A DNA stretch of 64,000 nt from Fen-1231 sp035286465 (GCA_035286465.1 DATEDF010000055.1:20139-84138); one strand, 5' to 3'. Shown: positions 17,589-27,510, numbered from the stretch's first letter. The notes: generated from the letters alone by a model not told the origin. Translations and numbers: made by a program.

Positions 17589-18572
17589 TCAGCGCTCCTT
17601 GAGCGAGGCGAGCGCCCGCTTCGCCGCCTCGTGCCTCGGGTTGAGCTTCAGCGCCATCTCATACTCCCCCGTCGCCCGCTCCCTTTCGCCCCGCTTCCTC
17701 AGGATGTCGCCCAGCCGGTAGTGCGCGTTCGCGGGTGAGGGCAGCGTCGAATCCGTCCCCACGCCGGGCGCGGCGAGCACCGTGCGCAGCGCCTGTTCGC
17801 CGCGGTCGAGCTGCTTCCCCGTGATCGCCGCGATGCGCCCGAGCGCGTACGCGCCGTTGACGTCACCGGGCCTTCGCGTCAGGAATCGGTCCATCGTCGC
17901 GAACGCCTCGTCGGCGCGATTCGTGTTGGCGAGGAGGTTCGCCAGCGTGTTCACCGCGACCAGGCTGTCGGGATACCCGGCCACCGCGGCGCGATCCTCC
18001 CGCTCGACCGAGACCGCGTCCTTCTCACGATTCGCGATCGTCGCCCGCGCGAAGTGTCCGCGCATCGGGTTGACCTTCGCGATCGCCTCGGCCTCCGCGC
18101 GCGCCTTGGCCGAGCTGCCGCCCATCACGCCCGGCGCCTGAAGGTAGAACTGCAGCAGCCCTTCGTGGCCGCCGAGATTCGACGGATCGAGCCGCACGGT
18201 GCGCTCGAACTCCGCCTTCACGCGCTTGGCGAGGAACGGCTGCCGCAGCACGTTCGCCCGCTGCGCCACGGCGCCGAGAGCGCGCGCGAGCCAGAGGTGA
18301 TACCCGGCGTTCGAGTCCTCGAGCTTCACCGCCTTCTCGAGTGCCTTGACCGCGGCGTCCGCCTTGTTCGAGTCCATCGCGGCGCGGCCGGTCCGGAAAT
18401 GGTCCGCGGCCGTCTGAGCGCCGACCGCGAGCGGGAGCACGAGCACGGGCGGCAGCGCGAGCACGAGCGGCAGCACGAAGACGCGCAGCACGAAGACGCG
18501 CAGCACGTGCGAGAACAAACCGTGCGGGCACCGCGGGTGCGTGCACGGCACGGTCCGGCGCAGGCTCACCAT
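17589..18572 (-). CDS. secreted tetratricopeptide-repeat protein
   Basis: 327 residues. Start ATG 18572 overlaps the rsgA stop (ATGGTGA). The N terminus has a long hydrophobic signal segment with an internal duplication (LRVFVLRVFVL) and a likely cleavage at VGAQT, about residue 52. The rest is a chain of TPR-like helical pairs (FRTGRAAMDSNKADAAVKAL, AEFERTVRLDPSNLGGHEGL, RATGEYEMALKLNPRHEAAK). It probably works as a scaffold in the periplasm. It is the last gene of the minus-strand run that starts at fadA. Confidence 0.75.
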   Translation of the reverse strand: MVSLRRTVPCTHPRCPHGLFSHVLRVFVLRVFVLPLVLALPPVLVLPLAVGAQTAADHFRTGRAAMDSNKADAAVKALEKAVKLEDSNAGYHLWLARALGAVAQRANVLRQPFLAKRVKAEFERTVRLDPSNLGGHEGLLQFYLQAPGVMGGSSAKARAEAEAIAKVNPMRGHFARATIANREKDAVSVEREDRAAVAGYPDSLVAVNTLANLLANTNRADEAFATMDRFLTRRPGDVNGAYALGRIAAITGKQLDRGEQALRTVLAAPGVGTDSTLPSPANAHYRLGDILRKRGERERATGEYEMALKLNPRHEAAKRALASLKER

Positions 18573-19507
18573 TGGCTGTCCGCCTCCTCCAGCTCCCCGC
18601 GCAGCTTGCGGTAACTCTCGTACCGCGCCGGGGAGACGTCTCCCCGTTCGACAGCGGCGCGAACGGTACAGTTCGGCTCCTCCTCGTGCGCGCAGTCGGC
18701 GAACCGGCAGCCGCCTGTGAGCGGCCGGAACTCGGGGAAGCACTGGTCGAGCTGCCGTGGCGGCAGCCCCCACATCCCCACTTCGCGGAGGCCGGGCGTG
18801 TCCACCACGAAACCGCCGAGCGGATCGGGGATCGGGACGAGGAGCGCGCCGACCGTGGTGTGCCGCCCCTTGTTCACCGACACGCTGATCTCGGCGGTGC
18901 GCAGGTCGAGGCCGGGAAAGAGGGCGTTGAGGAGCGAGGATTTGCCCGCGCCCGAGGGGCCCGTGAGCGCCGACGTGCGGCCGGCCAGGGCGTCGTGCAG
19001 CGGCCGGAGTCCCAGCGGCAGCTTCACGCTCGTGCGATGCACAGCGTACCCGATGCGCTCGTAGTCGCGCGCGAGCGCGTCCGCCTTGGCGGGCCCGCCG
19101 GGGAGGTCCACCTTGTTCAGGATGATGCGCGCCGGGATGTCATTCCCCTCGGCGATGACGAGGAACCGGTCGAGCATTCGGACGTGTGGCTCGGGCTTCG
19201 CCACGGCGAACACCACGAGCACCTGGTCCACGTTGGCCGCGATGACGCGCTCGCCCGGCGCGCGGCCCGGCGCGCGCCGCGCGAGCACGGAGCGGCGCGG
19301 GTGGATGGCCGTGATCACCCAGGCGCCCGCGTGGCCGTCGCGCTGCACCGAGACCTCGTCGCCCACGGCGAGCTTGCTGGCGGCGCTGGTGTTCTTGAGG
19401 CGCCCGCGGAGCGAGGCGTCGTGCGTCTCGCCGCCGGCGAGGCGCACCACCCACACCCCGCCCGTGCCGCTCAGCACCACGCCCTGCTCGACGGAGCCCC
19501 CGCTCAC
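18566..19507 (-). CDS. rsgA: small ribosomal subunit biogenesis GTPase RsgA
   Basis: 313 residues. Circularly permuted GTPase acting in late 30S maturation. Order seen: OB fold (residues 1-80), G4 NKVD at 131-134, G1 GPSGAGKSS at 183-191, G3 DTPG at 236-239, then the zinc knuckle Cys267, Cys272, His274, Cys280. I chose GTG 19507, which overlaps the upstream stop as GTGA, rather than the long upstream open frame that has no RsgA-like sequence. Confidence 0.95.
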   Translation of the reverse strand: MSGGSVEQGVVLSGTGGVWVVRLAGGETHDASLRGRLKNTSAASKLAVGDEVSVQRDGHAGAWVITAIHPRRSVLARRAPGRAPGERVIAANVDQVLVVFAVAKPEPHVRMLDRFLVIAEGNDIPARIILNKVDLPGGPAKADALARDYERIGYAVHRTSVKLPLGLRPLHDALAGRTSALTGPSGAGKSSLLNALFPGLDLRTAEISVSVNKGRHTTVGALLVPIPDPLGGFVVDTPGLREVGMWGLPPRQLDQCFPEFRPLTGGCRFADCAHEEEPNCTVRAAVERGDVSPARYESYRKLRGELEEADSQW

Positions 19508-19917
19508 GCGCCCTCGCTCTCGGAGCGCATCACGTCCCACCAGCGACGGCCGGGGCGGCCGCCGTCCTTCGCGCGAATCAGCGCGTCGAGCACGCGCTGC
19601 GCGTCCGCGAGCGGCAGCGCGCCGAGCGCGCGGCGGGCCTGCGCGGCGGTCGCGCCCCACGCGAGAAACTCCGACTCGAGGTGCCCGCCGACGCCCGGCG
19701 CGCCGACGCGCTTCCACTGCACGAAGAGGAGGTACGCGCCGAACGGCCGCGCGGCCTCGCCGGTGGCGTCAGCGAGGATCTCGAGGCTGTACGACAGCCC
19801 GTCCGGCCCTTCGAGGGCAGCCGGCCGCGCGTGCACCGCCGCGTAGCCGCCGACGGTGGACTCGTCCCCCTTGGAGTGGTCCGGCGGGAGGAACTGCCCG
19901 GGCGTCTCGGGGCTCAC
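19504..19917 (-). CDS. hypothetical protein, 137 residues, upstream of rsgA
   Basis: No family recognised. Single-domain, soluble; alternating beta segments (SYSLEILADATGE, GAYLLFVQWKRVG) then a helical C terminus with a WW pair (RRWWDVMRSE). GTG start at 19917, 24 bases after the M14 peptidase stop; its stop overlaps the rsgA start by 4 bases. Confidence 0.6.
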   Translation of the reverse strand: MSPETPGQFLPPDHSKGDESTVGGYAAVHARPAALEGPDGLSYSLEILADATGEAARPFGAYLLFVQWKRVGAPGVGGHLESEFLAWGATAAQARRALGALPLADAQRVLDALIRAKDGGRPGRRWWDVMRSESEGA

Positions 19918-19941
19918 GAGTGGCGGCGCATCGGGCGGGCG

Positions 19942-21771
19942 CTACGGCATGATGCGCGTCGGCACGGCGAGCGGAGCCGTGATGCGCGCGACCGGGAACA
20001 CGCGCGAGGTGCCCGGCGGATTCGCCATCACCGACTCGAGCGCCGCGTTGAAGAAGCTCCACGTGACGAAGCCGTCGTCGCTCTGCGGCTCGAGCAGGAC
20101 GGCAGCGAGCACGCCGAGCGGCTGCGCGGCGCGCACGAGGTACTCTCCGGGCTCTCCGAGCAGGTGGTCGGTCGCACCCCACGCGCCCTCGAGCCGGAGC
20201 CCGCTGTCGCCTTCGCTCGACGGGCGCCGCACCAGCGAATCCACGGTGAAGCGCTCGCCGCGCGCGTCGAGTGCTGCCGCGAGTTGCTCCACCACCACCC
20301 CGTGTCGCCGAAGCTGCGCCACCACCGAATCGGACCCGGGAAAGCGTGGCAGCAGGTACGCCGCCGGGAGCCTGGCCGACAGCGTGGACTCGAACCGGTC
20401 GCGCACGAGCATCTTCCGGCTCACGAACTTCCCGGTACGCGTGAGGCCGCAGCGCACGCCGGGTTCCGAGAGCGGCCACTGGCAGGGGGGAGGACCACCC
20501 CGTCCACCACGCCCCGCGCCGCCTCCGCCGCGGCCACCCCGCCCACCACCCGCTCCGCCTCCACCGCCGGCGCCGCCCGCGCGCGCCGCCCGGGCGGAAT
20601 CCGCCACACGCGCGGCTTCGCGCAGCGTCTCGCGTGCCGCGGGCAGCGTGTCGAGCAGCTCCTCGATCACCACCTGCGTCGAGGGGCGCGTCGTCATCGC
20701 CGCGCGAATCGGAACCTCGAGCGGCTTGCCCGACGCGAGCCCCGCGTCGGCGGCGCGGCTCACCGCCAGCACCGAGCGCGCGCGCTCGGCGGTCAGTGAG
20801 AGAATCTCCCGCACGAAGGCGTAGGTGGACTTCACGCGCCGCTCGAACGGATCGTGCGAATAGGCCTCGCTCAGGATCGCGATGCGGCCGCGCAGCGCGT
20901 AGTAGTTCGTTCCGTATCGCGGCGTGTGCGAGTAGCTGTTCCAGCTCCGCGCCTCACCCGGCGCCGCGCCCGGCCCCTCGTCGCCGCTGAAGTTGCCGTA
21001 GTCGAAGATCTCGAACTTGTGCCGCGCGCGCAGCCGCTGGCGCAGCGCCGGCAGCATCGAATCGCGCGCGAACGCCCCGCCGAACGTCGCGCCCGCGAGC
21101 GTCGCGGCGGGATGCAGTGACGGCGCGTAGGTGAGCGCGTAGCCGTGATAGCTGCCGTCGGTCGTGTGCAGGTCCACGAACACGTCCGGATCCCACGCGT
21201 TGAACATCGCGAGTGAGCCGCGTGTCTCCGGCGTCTCGGCCCGGATGTAATCGCGGTTGAGATTGATGTTCGACGCGTTGTTGCGCGTGCCGACCATCTC
21301 CGGCCCGTTCTGCGCGCCGCGGCTCCGCGCCTGCGGCGCCATGTTGTCGTTGCCGTCGGCGTTGTAGTCCGGCACAGCGATGAACACCACGGAATCGAGC
21401 ACGTTCTTCTTCGGATCGAAGACGAGGTCGCGCAGGAGCGCCTGCAGCGCCTCCTTTCCCTCCACCTCGCCCGAGTGGATGTTGCCCTGCACGTACACGA
21501 TCGGCCGCGCGAGCCGCTTCGCCTCGGCCGGTGTGGTCACGAGCGGTCGCGACGCGATCACGTACGCCAACTCGCGCCCCTGCGCCGTCCTGCCGATCGA
21601 GCCGACGCGGATCGCGGCGCCGCGCCGCTGCAGCGAGTCAATGAACGCGCTGACGTCGGCGTGCGTGGAGGTCTCGGTGTAGCGCGAGCGCTCGGCGCGG
21701 GTCTGCTGCGAGAAGAGCTGGGCGATGGGAATCAACAGCGCGCAACCCAGGATCGCCGTCGTTCGTGTCAT
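19942..21771 (-). CDS. secreted M14-family zinc carboxypeptidase-like protein
   Basis: 609 residues. Signal peptide of about 22 residues. Zinc ligands visible as His99 and Glu102 (NIHSGEVEG) and His202 (FVDLHTTDGS); NINLNRDY is the usual substrate-binding segment, and Glu302 in ILSEAYSHD is a candidate catalytic glutamate. A Gly/Arg low-complexity linker lies at 398-426, followed by a second, unassigned C-terminal domain of about 180 residues. ATG 21771 overlaps the fadJ stop as ATGA, an unusual operon partner for a secreted peptidase. Confidence 0.88.
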   Translation of the reverse strand: MTRTTAILGCALLIPIAQLFSQQTRAERSRYTETSTHADVSAFIDSLQRRGAAIRVGSIGRTAQGRELAYVIASRPLVTTPAEAKRLARPIVYVQGNIHSGEVEGKEALQALLRDLVFDPKKNVLDSVVFIAVPDYNADGNDNMAPQARSRGAQNGPEMVGTRNNASNINLNRDYIRAETPETRGSLAMFNAWDPDVFVDLHTTDGSYHGYALTYAPSLHPAATLAGATFGGAFARDSMLPALRQRLRARHKFEIFDYGNFSGDEGPGAAPGEARSWNSYSHTPRYGTNYYALRGRIAILSEAYSHDPFERRVKSTYAFVREILSLTAERARSVLAVSRAADAGLASGKPLEVPIRAAMTTRPSTQVVIEELLDTLPAARETLREAARVADSARAARAGGAGGGGGAGGGRGGRGGGGAGRGGRGGPPPCQWPLSEPGVRCGLTRTGKFVSRKMLVRDRFESTLSARLPAAYLLPRFPGSDSVVAQLRRHGVVVEQLAAALDARGERFTVDSLVRRPSSEGDSGLRLEGAWGATDHLLGEPGEYLVRAAQPLGVLAAVLLEPQSDDGFVTWSFFNAALESVMANPPGTSRVFPVARITAPLAVPTRIMP

Positions 21772-23930
21772 ACGGGCTTCCCCTTCTGTGGATAGAACCG
21801 TCCGTCCTCCTTCGCCATCTGCACCAGGCGCGCGCAGGGCGTGAAGCGCCCCGGGTACGCCGCGTCCAACCGCTGGAGCTGCTGCACGATCGCCGCCGCG
21901 CCTGACGCGTCCACGTGGCGAAACGGGCCGCCGCGGAACGGCGGGAAGCCGATGCCGAACACCGCTCCCACGTCGCCGTCGCGCGGCTGCCGCACGATCC
22001 CCGCTTCGAGGCAGCGGACGGCCTCGTTCACCATCGCGAGCGCACAGCGACGCTGGATCTCGTCCTTCGGCACGCGCACGCGCCGCCGGCCGCCGGGGAG
22101 GAACTCGTACACGGTCTGATCTACGCCGCCCTTCTTCCCCCGTTGATCGTACCGGTAGAACCCGAGTTTCCCCTTCCGGCCGAACCGGCCCGCCGCGAGC
22201 ATCCGGCCCATCGAGTCCGAGGGCCGGAGCCGGTCGCCGAATGCCGCCGCCATGATCGCACCCGACTTGCCGGCGATGTCGAGCCCGACTTCGTCCAGCA
22301 GTGTAATCGGCCCCACCGGGAACCCGAAGTCGAGCATCGCGCCGTCCACCTCCTCGATGGCCACGCCTTCATCGAGCAGCCGCCCGGCTTCGTTGAGGTA
22401 CGGCGCGAGAATCCGGTTCACGAAGAACCCCGGGCTGTCGTGCACGATGATGACCGTCTTGCCGAGCTTGCGGCCGAACGCGACGGCCGTCGTGATCACG
22501 TCCGGCGCGGTCTGCGGCGTCACGATCACCTCGAGCAGCGGCATCCGGTGCACGGGCGAGAAGAAGTGCATTCCGATGACGCGCTCGGGCCGCCGCGACC
22601 GCTCGGCGACTTTCGCGATCGGGATCGTGCTCGTGTTCGTCGCGACGATCGCGTGCGGCGGGAGCACGGCCTCGACCTCGGCGAGCACCTGATGCTTCAC
22701 CGCGAGGTCTTCGAACACGGCCTCGATCACGAGCGGCACGCCGCCGAAGCCGGCGTACCCGATGGTTCCCGAGACGAGCGAGAGCTGGTCCTCGAACTGC
22801 TGGCGCGTGACCTGGCGCTTCGCGAGCCGGTCCTTCAGCACGTCGCGCACCGCGCTGAGGCCGCGCCCTACCTGCGCGTGGGTCGTGTCCTTGAAGCGCA
22901 CGGAGACGTCCTGCATCGCCGCCACCGCGGCGATCCCGGCGCCCATGAAGCCCGTCCCGAGGACGCCGATCCGCTTCACGTCGAGCGGAGCTGGCGCGTC
23001 GCCCGCGACGCCCGCATCCTTCTTGAGCGACGTCGTGGCGTAGAAGAGGAAGATCAGCTCGCGCGAGACCGCGGTGGACGCCATCTGGCCGAAGAGGCGC
23101 GCCTCCTCGGCGTAGCCGCGTTCGCGCGGACCCCGGTACGCCGCGCGGACCGCGGCGATCGCCGCGTCGAGCGCCGGGTAGTTCCCGCGCGCCTTCCGGC
23201 GCGTCATCGCGCGCGCCTGCGCGAGTACCAGCGCGCGGCCCGCCGGGTTGCCGTCGAGCAGAAGCGCGAGCACGCCGCGAGGGCGCCGTCGCGCGCGCGG
23301 CAGCGCACCGCTCGCGAGCTCCTTCGCGCGCCGCATCGCCACATCGCGCAGGATGCTCGGATGCACCAGTTCGTCCACCAGCCCCATCTGCCGCGCCTTC
23401 CTGGCGCGCACGTTCTTCGCGGTGAGGATCACGTCGAGCGCCGCGCGCAGGCCGATGGTCCTCGGGAGGCGCTGCGTCCCGCCCGCGCCCGGGATGAGTC
23501 CGAGCTGCGTCTCCGGGAACGTGAAGACGGTCTTCGGATGGTCCGTCGCGACGCGGTACGCGCACGCGAGCGCGGCCTCGAGCCCGCCGCCCAGGCATCC
23601 GCCGTGAATCGCGGCCACCACCGGCGCGCGCGACCGCTCCAGCCGGAGCATCATCCGGTGCCCCATCGCGCTCGCAGCCTCGGCGTCCGGCGCGCCCTTG
23701 AACTCCAGGAACGCGTCAATGTCGGCGCCGGCGATGAACGCGTCGGGCTTCCCGCTGATCAGCACCGCCGCCTGCACCGCCGGATTCCGCTCGAGCTCGC
23801 CCAGGATCGTGTCGAAGCCCGCGATGACGGACTCCGAGAACTTGTTCACCGGCTCGTTCGGCAGATCGAAGGTGATGACGGCGACCCCCTCCTCGATCGA
23901 GAGCCGGAGCGCGCGCGTGACCGGGCTCAT
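21768..23930 (-). CDS. fadJ: fatty-acid oxidation complex alpha subunit (enoyl-CoA hydratase / 3-hydroxyacyl-CoA dehydrogenase)
   Basis: 720 residues. Beta-oxidation: hydrates enoyl-CoA and oxidises the 3-hydroxyacyl-CoA. Crotonase half: GADIDAF (oxyanion region), HGGCLGGGLE with Glu118, and Glu140 in FPETQLGLIPGAGGTQRLPR. Dehydrogenase half from about 310: Rossmann motif GVLGTGFMGAGIA, then ATNTSTIPI, GMHFFSPVHRMPLLEV and the second C-terminal helical domain. ATG 23930 overlaps the fadA-type stop (ATGA), giving a coupled thiolase-hydratase-dehydrogenase pair. The organisation resembles FadIJ more than FadBA. Confidence 0.93.
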   Translation of the reverse strand: MSPVTRALRLSIEEGVAVITFDLPNEPVNKFSESVIAGFDTILGELERNPAVQAAVLISGKPDAFIAGADIDAFLEFKGAPDAEAASAMGHRMMLRLERSRAPVVAAIHGGCLGGGLEAALACAYRVATDHPKTVFTFPETQLGLIPGAGGTQRLPRTIGLRAALDVILTAKNVRARKARQMGLVDELVHPSILRDVAMRRAKELASGALPRARRRPRGVLALLLDGNPAGRALVLAQARAMTRRKARGNYPALDAAIAAVRAAYRGPRERGYAEEARLFGQMASTAVSRELIFLFYATTSLKKDAGVAGDAPAPLDVKRIGVLGTGFMGAGIAAVAAMQDVSVRFKDTTHAQVGRGLSAVRDVLKDRLAKRQVTRQQFEDQLSLVSGTIGYAGFGGVPLVIEAVFEDLAVKHQVLAEVEAVLPPHAIVATNTSTIPIAKVAERSRRPERVIGMHFFSPVHRMPLLEVIVTPQTAPDVITTAVAFGRKLGKTVIIVHDSPGFFVNRILAPYLNEAGRLLDEGVAIEEVDGAMLDFGFPVGPITLLDEVGLDIAGKSGAIMAAAFGDRLRPSDSMGRMLAAGRFGRKGKLGFYRYDQRGKKGGVDQTVYEFLPGGRRRVRVPKDEIQRRCALAMVNEAVRCLEAGIVRQPRDGDVGAVFGIGFPPFRGGPFRHVDASGAAAIVQQLQRLDAAYPGRFTPCARLVQMAKEDGRFYPQKGKPV

Positions 23931-25222
23931 CGGCGCTCCACGACCATCGCGAAGCCCAGCCCGCCCGCGGCGCAGACGGTCATCAGCCCGAACTGCGCGC
24001 CGCGGCGCGCGAGTTCGTTGACGAGCGTGGTGGTGATCCGCGCGCCCGTGGCGCCGAAGGGATGGCCGATCGCGATGGAGCCGCCCAGTACGTTGAGCCT
24101 CGCCCGGTCCACCGCGCCCACCGGCTCGCGGAAGCCCGCGCGCTCCGCCCAGTGCACCGACTCGAAGCCACGGAGATTCGAGAGTACCTGCGCCGCGAAC
24201 GCCTCGTGCATCTCCACGAGGTCCATGTCCTTGAGCGTGAGTCCCGCACGCTGCAGCGCCACCGGCGCGGCGAGCACCGGCGCCTGCAGCAGTTGCTCGC
24301 CGGGATCGAGCGCCGCGTAGGCGTAGCTTCTGATGAACGCGAGCGGCTGGTAGCCGAGCGCGGCGGCACGGTCTTCGCGCATCAGGAGTACCGCCGCGCC
24401 GCCGTCGGTGAGCGGGGAGGCGTTCCCGGCCGTCACGCTTCCGTAGCGGCGGTCGAAGACGGGCCGGAGTGCCGCGAGCGCCTCGAGGTTCGTGTCGGAC
24501 CGGATGCCGTTGTCCTCGGTCATCGCCTGGTCGTACGACGGCGGCACGTAGACCGGCGCGATCTCCGCCGTGAGCCGTCCGTCGCGCGTGCCCGCTGCCG
24601 CGTTCAGGTGGGACTGAAGCGCCAGCGCGTCCTGCTCGCGGCGCGGAATCTGGTTCAGCTTCGCCATCTTCTCCGCCGACTGCCCCATCGTCTCGCCCGT
24701 CGTGGGCTCGGCGATGGCCGGAGTGACGGGAATGAAGTCCCTCGGCCGGAGGCGCGCGAATGCGCCGAGGCGCTGGCCGAGCGTCTTCGCCTTCGCGGCG
24801 GCGACGAGCACGTCCGAGAACCCGCGCGAGTGGAGGATCGGCACGGCGGACAGCGATTCCGCGCCGCCCGCGATCGCGATCGTCGCGTGGCCGAGCGCGA
24901 TCTGGTCCGCCGCGTCGGTGATCGCCTGATTCGCCGAGGCGCACGCCCGGCTCACGCTCCACGCCTGCGCGCGTTTCGGCAGGAGGGGCATGAGGGCGAC
25001 CTCACGCGCGATGTTGGGCGCGAGCACCGACGGGATGACCGTGCCGAACACGAGCAGGTCGAGCGCGTCCACGTCGAGGTTGGTCCGGTGCACCAGTTCG
25101 CGCACGGCGATCTTCCCCAGCTCGATCGCGCTGACGCCCCTGAGCGTCGTGCCAGCCCGGGCGAACGGTGTGCGCACGCCCGCCACGATGGCGACGCGCC
25201 GGCCGCTCTCGGAGAGTGCCAT
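23927..25222 (-). CDS. fadI: acetyl-CoA C-acyltransferase (thiolase, FadI-like)
   Basis: 431 residues. Catalytic Cys94 in SRACASANQA, GHPFGATGAR with the general-base His, and the second Cys in TVCAAGGLGFAMV at the C terminus. At 431 residues with the GTVIPSVLAPNIAREVAL segment it fits the longer FadI type. First gene of the minus-strand run. Upstream, TAACTT lies 9 bases before the ATG on the minus strand, so the message may have almost no leader. Confidence 0.92.
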   Translation of the reverse strand: MALSESGRRVAIVAGVRTPFARAGTTLRGVSAIELGKIAVRELVHRTNLDVDALDLLVFGTVIPSVLAPNIAREVALMPLLPKRAQAWSVSRACASANQAITDAADQIALGHATIAIAGGAESLSAVPILHSRGFSDVLVAAAKAKTLGQRLGAFARLRPRDFIPVTPAIAEPTTGETMGQSAEKMAKLNQIPRREQDALALQSHLNAAAGTRDGRLTAEIAPVYVPPSYDQAMTEDNGIRSDTNLEALAALRPVFDRRYGSVTAGNASPLTDGGAAVLLMREDRAAALGYQPLAFIRSYAYAALDPGEQLLQAPVLAAPVALQRAGLTLKDMDLVEMHEAFAAQVLSNLRGFESVHWAERAGFREPVGAVDRARLNVLGGSIAIGHPFGATGARITTTLVNELARRGAQFGLMTVCAAGGLGFAMVVERR

Positions 25223-25311
25223 AGAGAGCGAAAGTTAGGGAGGCCCCGGACGACCCGCTATTCGGCCGGCACGGCGCACACGACGCTGAAGTACCTTTCC
25301 CGCCGGTGACG

Positions 25312-26886
25312 ATGCCCTCCACGTCCGGTCCGCCCGTCCGGTGGCGCGACGACGCGCTGGCGCGCCTCGCGGGCGAGCGCTTCGACGTCCTCGTCATTGG
25401 CGGCGGCATCACCGGCGCCGGCGTCGCGCGCGACGCCGCGCTCCGGGGGCTGCGCGTGGCGCTCGTCGAGCGCGAGGACTTCGCGAGCGGCACGTCGAGC
25501 CGGTCGTCGCGCCTCGTGCACGGCGGCGTGCGCTACCTCGAGCACGGCTACCTCCATCTCGTAGCCGAGTCGAGCCGCGAGCGGCGCATTCTCCTCGACA
25601 CGGCCGGCACGCTCGTCAAGCCGCTCAAGTTCACCTGGCCGGTGTACCGCGGCGCGCGCATCCCGCGCTGGAAACTCGCCGCCGGGCTCTGGCTGTACGA
25701 CCTGCTGGCGCACTTCGGGAATGTCGGGCGCCATCGCACGCTGAGCGCCGCGCGCGTCCTCGCGGAGGAGCCGCGCCTCGCGCGCGAGGGGCTGGCCGGC
25801 GGCGCCATCTACTACGACGCCGCGACCGACGACGCGCGCCTCACGCTCGCGACCGTGGGGGACGCCGCCCGCGCAGGCTCCGTGGTGCTCAATCACGCCG
25901 AGGTCACGTCACTGATCTTCGAGCGGGCGCGGGCGGTCGGCGTCACCGTGCGCGACGGCCGCACGGCGCGCGCCTTCGAGGTGCGCGCCGAGCACCTCGT
26001 GAACGCCACCGGCCCGTGGACCGACGCCATCAGCCGCATCGAGCACCCCTCGTCGTCGCCCGCCGTGCTCGGCACGAAGGGCGTGCACCTCGCCGTCCCC
26101 GCGGCGCGCGTGGGCAACCGCGGCGCCGTGACGCTCCTCGCGCCCGTGGACCAGCGGGTGATGTTCGTGCTCCCCGCCGGAGGACACACGATCATCGGCA
26201 CCACGGACACCCACACCAACGAGAACCCGTCGGACGTGCGCGCGACGGCGGCCGACGTGCGGTACCTGCTCACCTCCGTGAACGCGTTCTTCCCCGCCGC
26301 GAAGCTCACGGAGGATGACGTCGTCGCGGCGTGGGCGGGCATTCGCCCGCTCATCGCGCGCGGCCACTCGGGCGACCCGGCCGCGGCGTCGCGCGAGCAC
26401 CGGATCTTCGTCGGGCCGCGCGGCGTGATCGCGGTCACCGGCGGCAAGCTCACGACGTATCGCGCGATGGCCGCCGAGGTCGTGGACGTGGTGGAGCGGC
26501 AACGGGGCCGGCCGCCGACGCCGTGCACGACGGCGACGCGCGCCCTCCCCGACGACGGATGGCCGGCCGCGGAACGGTCGCGCGAGGCCGCGCCGGGCGG
26601 CGAGCGCGAGGGGAGCACCGCGCCCGGCGCGCTGCTCGTCCCGGGGCTGCCCTATACCGTGGGGGATGTCGTGCGCGCCGTCGAGCGCGAGTTCGCGTGC
26701 ACGATCGGCGACGTGCTCGTGCGGCGCACCCACGTCGCGTTCGAGACGCGCGACCACGGATCCTCCGTCGCGCCGCAGGTCGCGGCGCTGCTGGCGCCGC
26801 GGCTCGCGTGGACCGAGGCCGATCGCGCGCGCGCTCTCGACGACTATCGCGCGGAGGTCGCGCGACTGTTCACCATCGAGCCCTGA
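25312..26886 (+). CDS. glpD: aerobic glycerol-3-phosphate dehydrogenase
   Basis: 524 residues (a GTG two codons upstream, 25306, is an alternative). FAD-dependent oxidation of glycerol 3-phosphate to dihydroxyacetone phosphate at the membrane. FAD motif DVLVIGGGITGAGVARDAAL at about 25-44, then the family segment SGTSSRSSRLVHGGVRYLE, NATGPWTD, GTTDTH and AGIRPL. The C-terminal DAO_C helical domain is present (RTHVAFETRDHG). No glycerol kinase or facilitator is adjacent. Confidence 0.93.
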   Translation: MPSTSGPPVRWRDDALARLAGERFDVLVIGGGITGAGVARDAALRGLRVALVEREDFASGTSSRSSRLVHGGVRYLEHGYLHLVAESSRERRILLDTAGTLVKPLKFTWPVYRGARIPRWKLAAGLWLYDLLAHFGNVGRHRTLSAARVLAEEPRLAREGLAGGAIYYDAATDDARLTLATVGDAARAGSVVLNHAEVTSLIFERARAVGVTVRDGRTARAFEVRAEHLVNATGPWTDAISRIEHPSSSPAVLGTKGVHLAVPAARVGNRGAVTLLAPVDQRVMFVLPAGGHTIIGTTDTHTNENPSDVRATAADVRYLLTSVNAFFPAAKLTEDDVVAAWAGIRPLIARGHSGDPAAASREHRIFVGPRGVIAVTGGKLTTYRAMAAEVVDVVERQRGRPPTPCTTATRALPDDGWPAAERSREAAPGGEREGSTAPGALLVPGLPYTVGDVVRAVEREFACTIGDVLVRRTHVAFETRDHGSSVAPQVAALLAPRLAWTEADRARALDDYRAEVARLFTIEP

Positions 26887-26983
26887 GCGCCGAACGGGCC
26901 GCGCGAACTGCGCGCACTCGGCGCATCCCGTGCGTCGCGTTCGCCGCGCTCGCGGCGTTCGCGGCCCGCTCCGCCCCGGCCAC

Positions 26984-27469
26984 TCACTCGAGGTCGTCCG
27001 GCGCCGCGTCGTGAATGGTGGTCAGCTCCACGATCTTGAGCTTGCGCACGCGGGAGGGGAGCTTGAGCAGCACGACCTCTCCCGTCCCGCGACCGAGCAC
27101 GGCGCGCCCGATCGGCGACGACATGGTCACGTGCCCATCCTCGAATTCGACCGAGTCGCCGAACACCAGGTGATAGGTTTCGCGCTCCGCGGATTCCTCG
27201 TCCACCACGACGATGCGCGAGCCGAGGCCGACCTTGTCCCTCGGGATTTGCGCGAGATCCACCTGCGAGAGCTTGCTGAGCCGCGACGTGAGCTGCCCGA
27301 GCCGCGCCTGCACCAGCCGCTGGCGCTCGAGCGCGGCCTTGTACTCCGAGTTCTCGCGCAGGTCGCCCATCTCCGCTGCGCGGCGGATCTCGCCGGGCAG
27401 CGTGCGGGTGAGCTCGATGCGGAGCTTCTCGACTTCCTCGGAGAGCTTCTGCTTCAGCGCCTCGATCAT
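26984..27469 (-). CDS. greA: transcription elongation factor GreA
   Basis: 161 residues. N-terminal coiled coil with the tip acidic pair in AAEMGDLRENSEYKAA, then the FKBP-like C-terminal domain (SPIGRAVLGRGTGEVV). Rescues backtracked RNA polymerase by stimulating transcript cleavage. The leader contains a promoter and a hairpin followed by a T-tract (see separate entries), suggesting attenuation. Divergent from the MBL hydrolase gene. Confidence 0.96.
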   Translation of the reverse strand: MIEALKQKLSEEVEKLRIELTRTLPGEIRRAAEMGDLRENSEYKAALERQRLVQARLGQLTSRLSKLSQVDLAQIPRDKVGLGSRIVVVDEESAERETYHLVFGDSVEFEDGHVTMSSPIGRAVLGRGTGEVVLLKLPSRVRKLKIVELTTIHDAAPDDLE

Positions 27470-27510
27470 GGCTCGTTCGGGTGGCCGTGGCGCCCCACGC
27501 GGCGCCGCGC

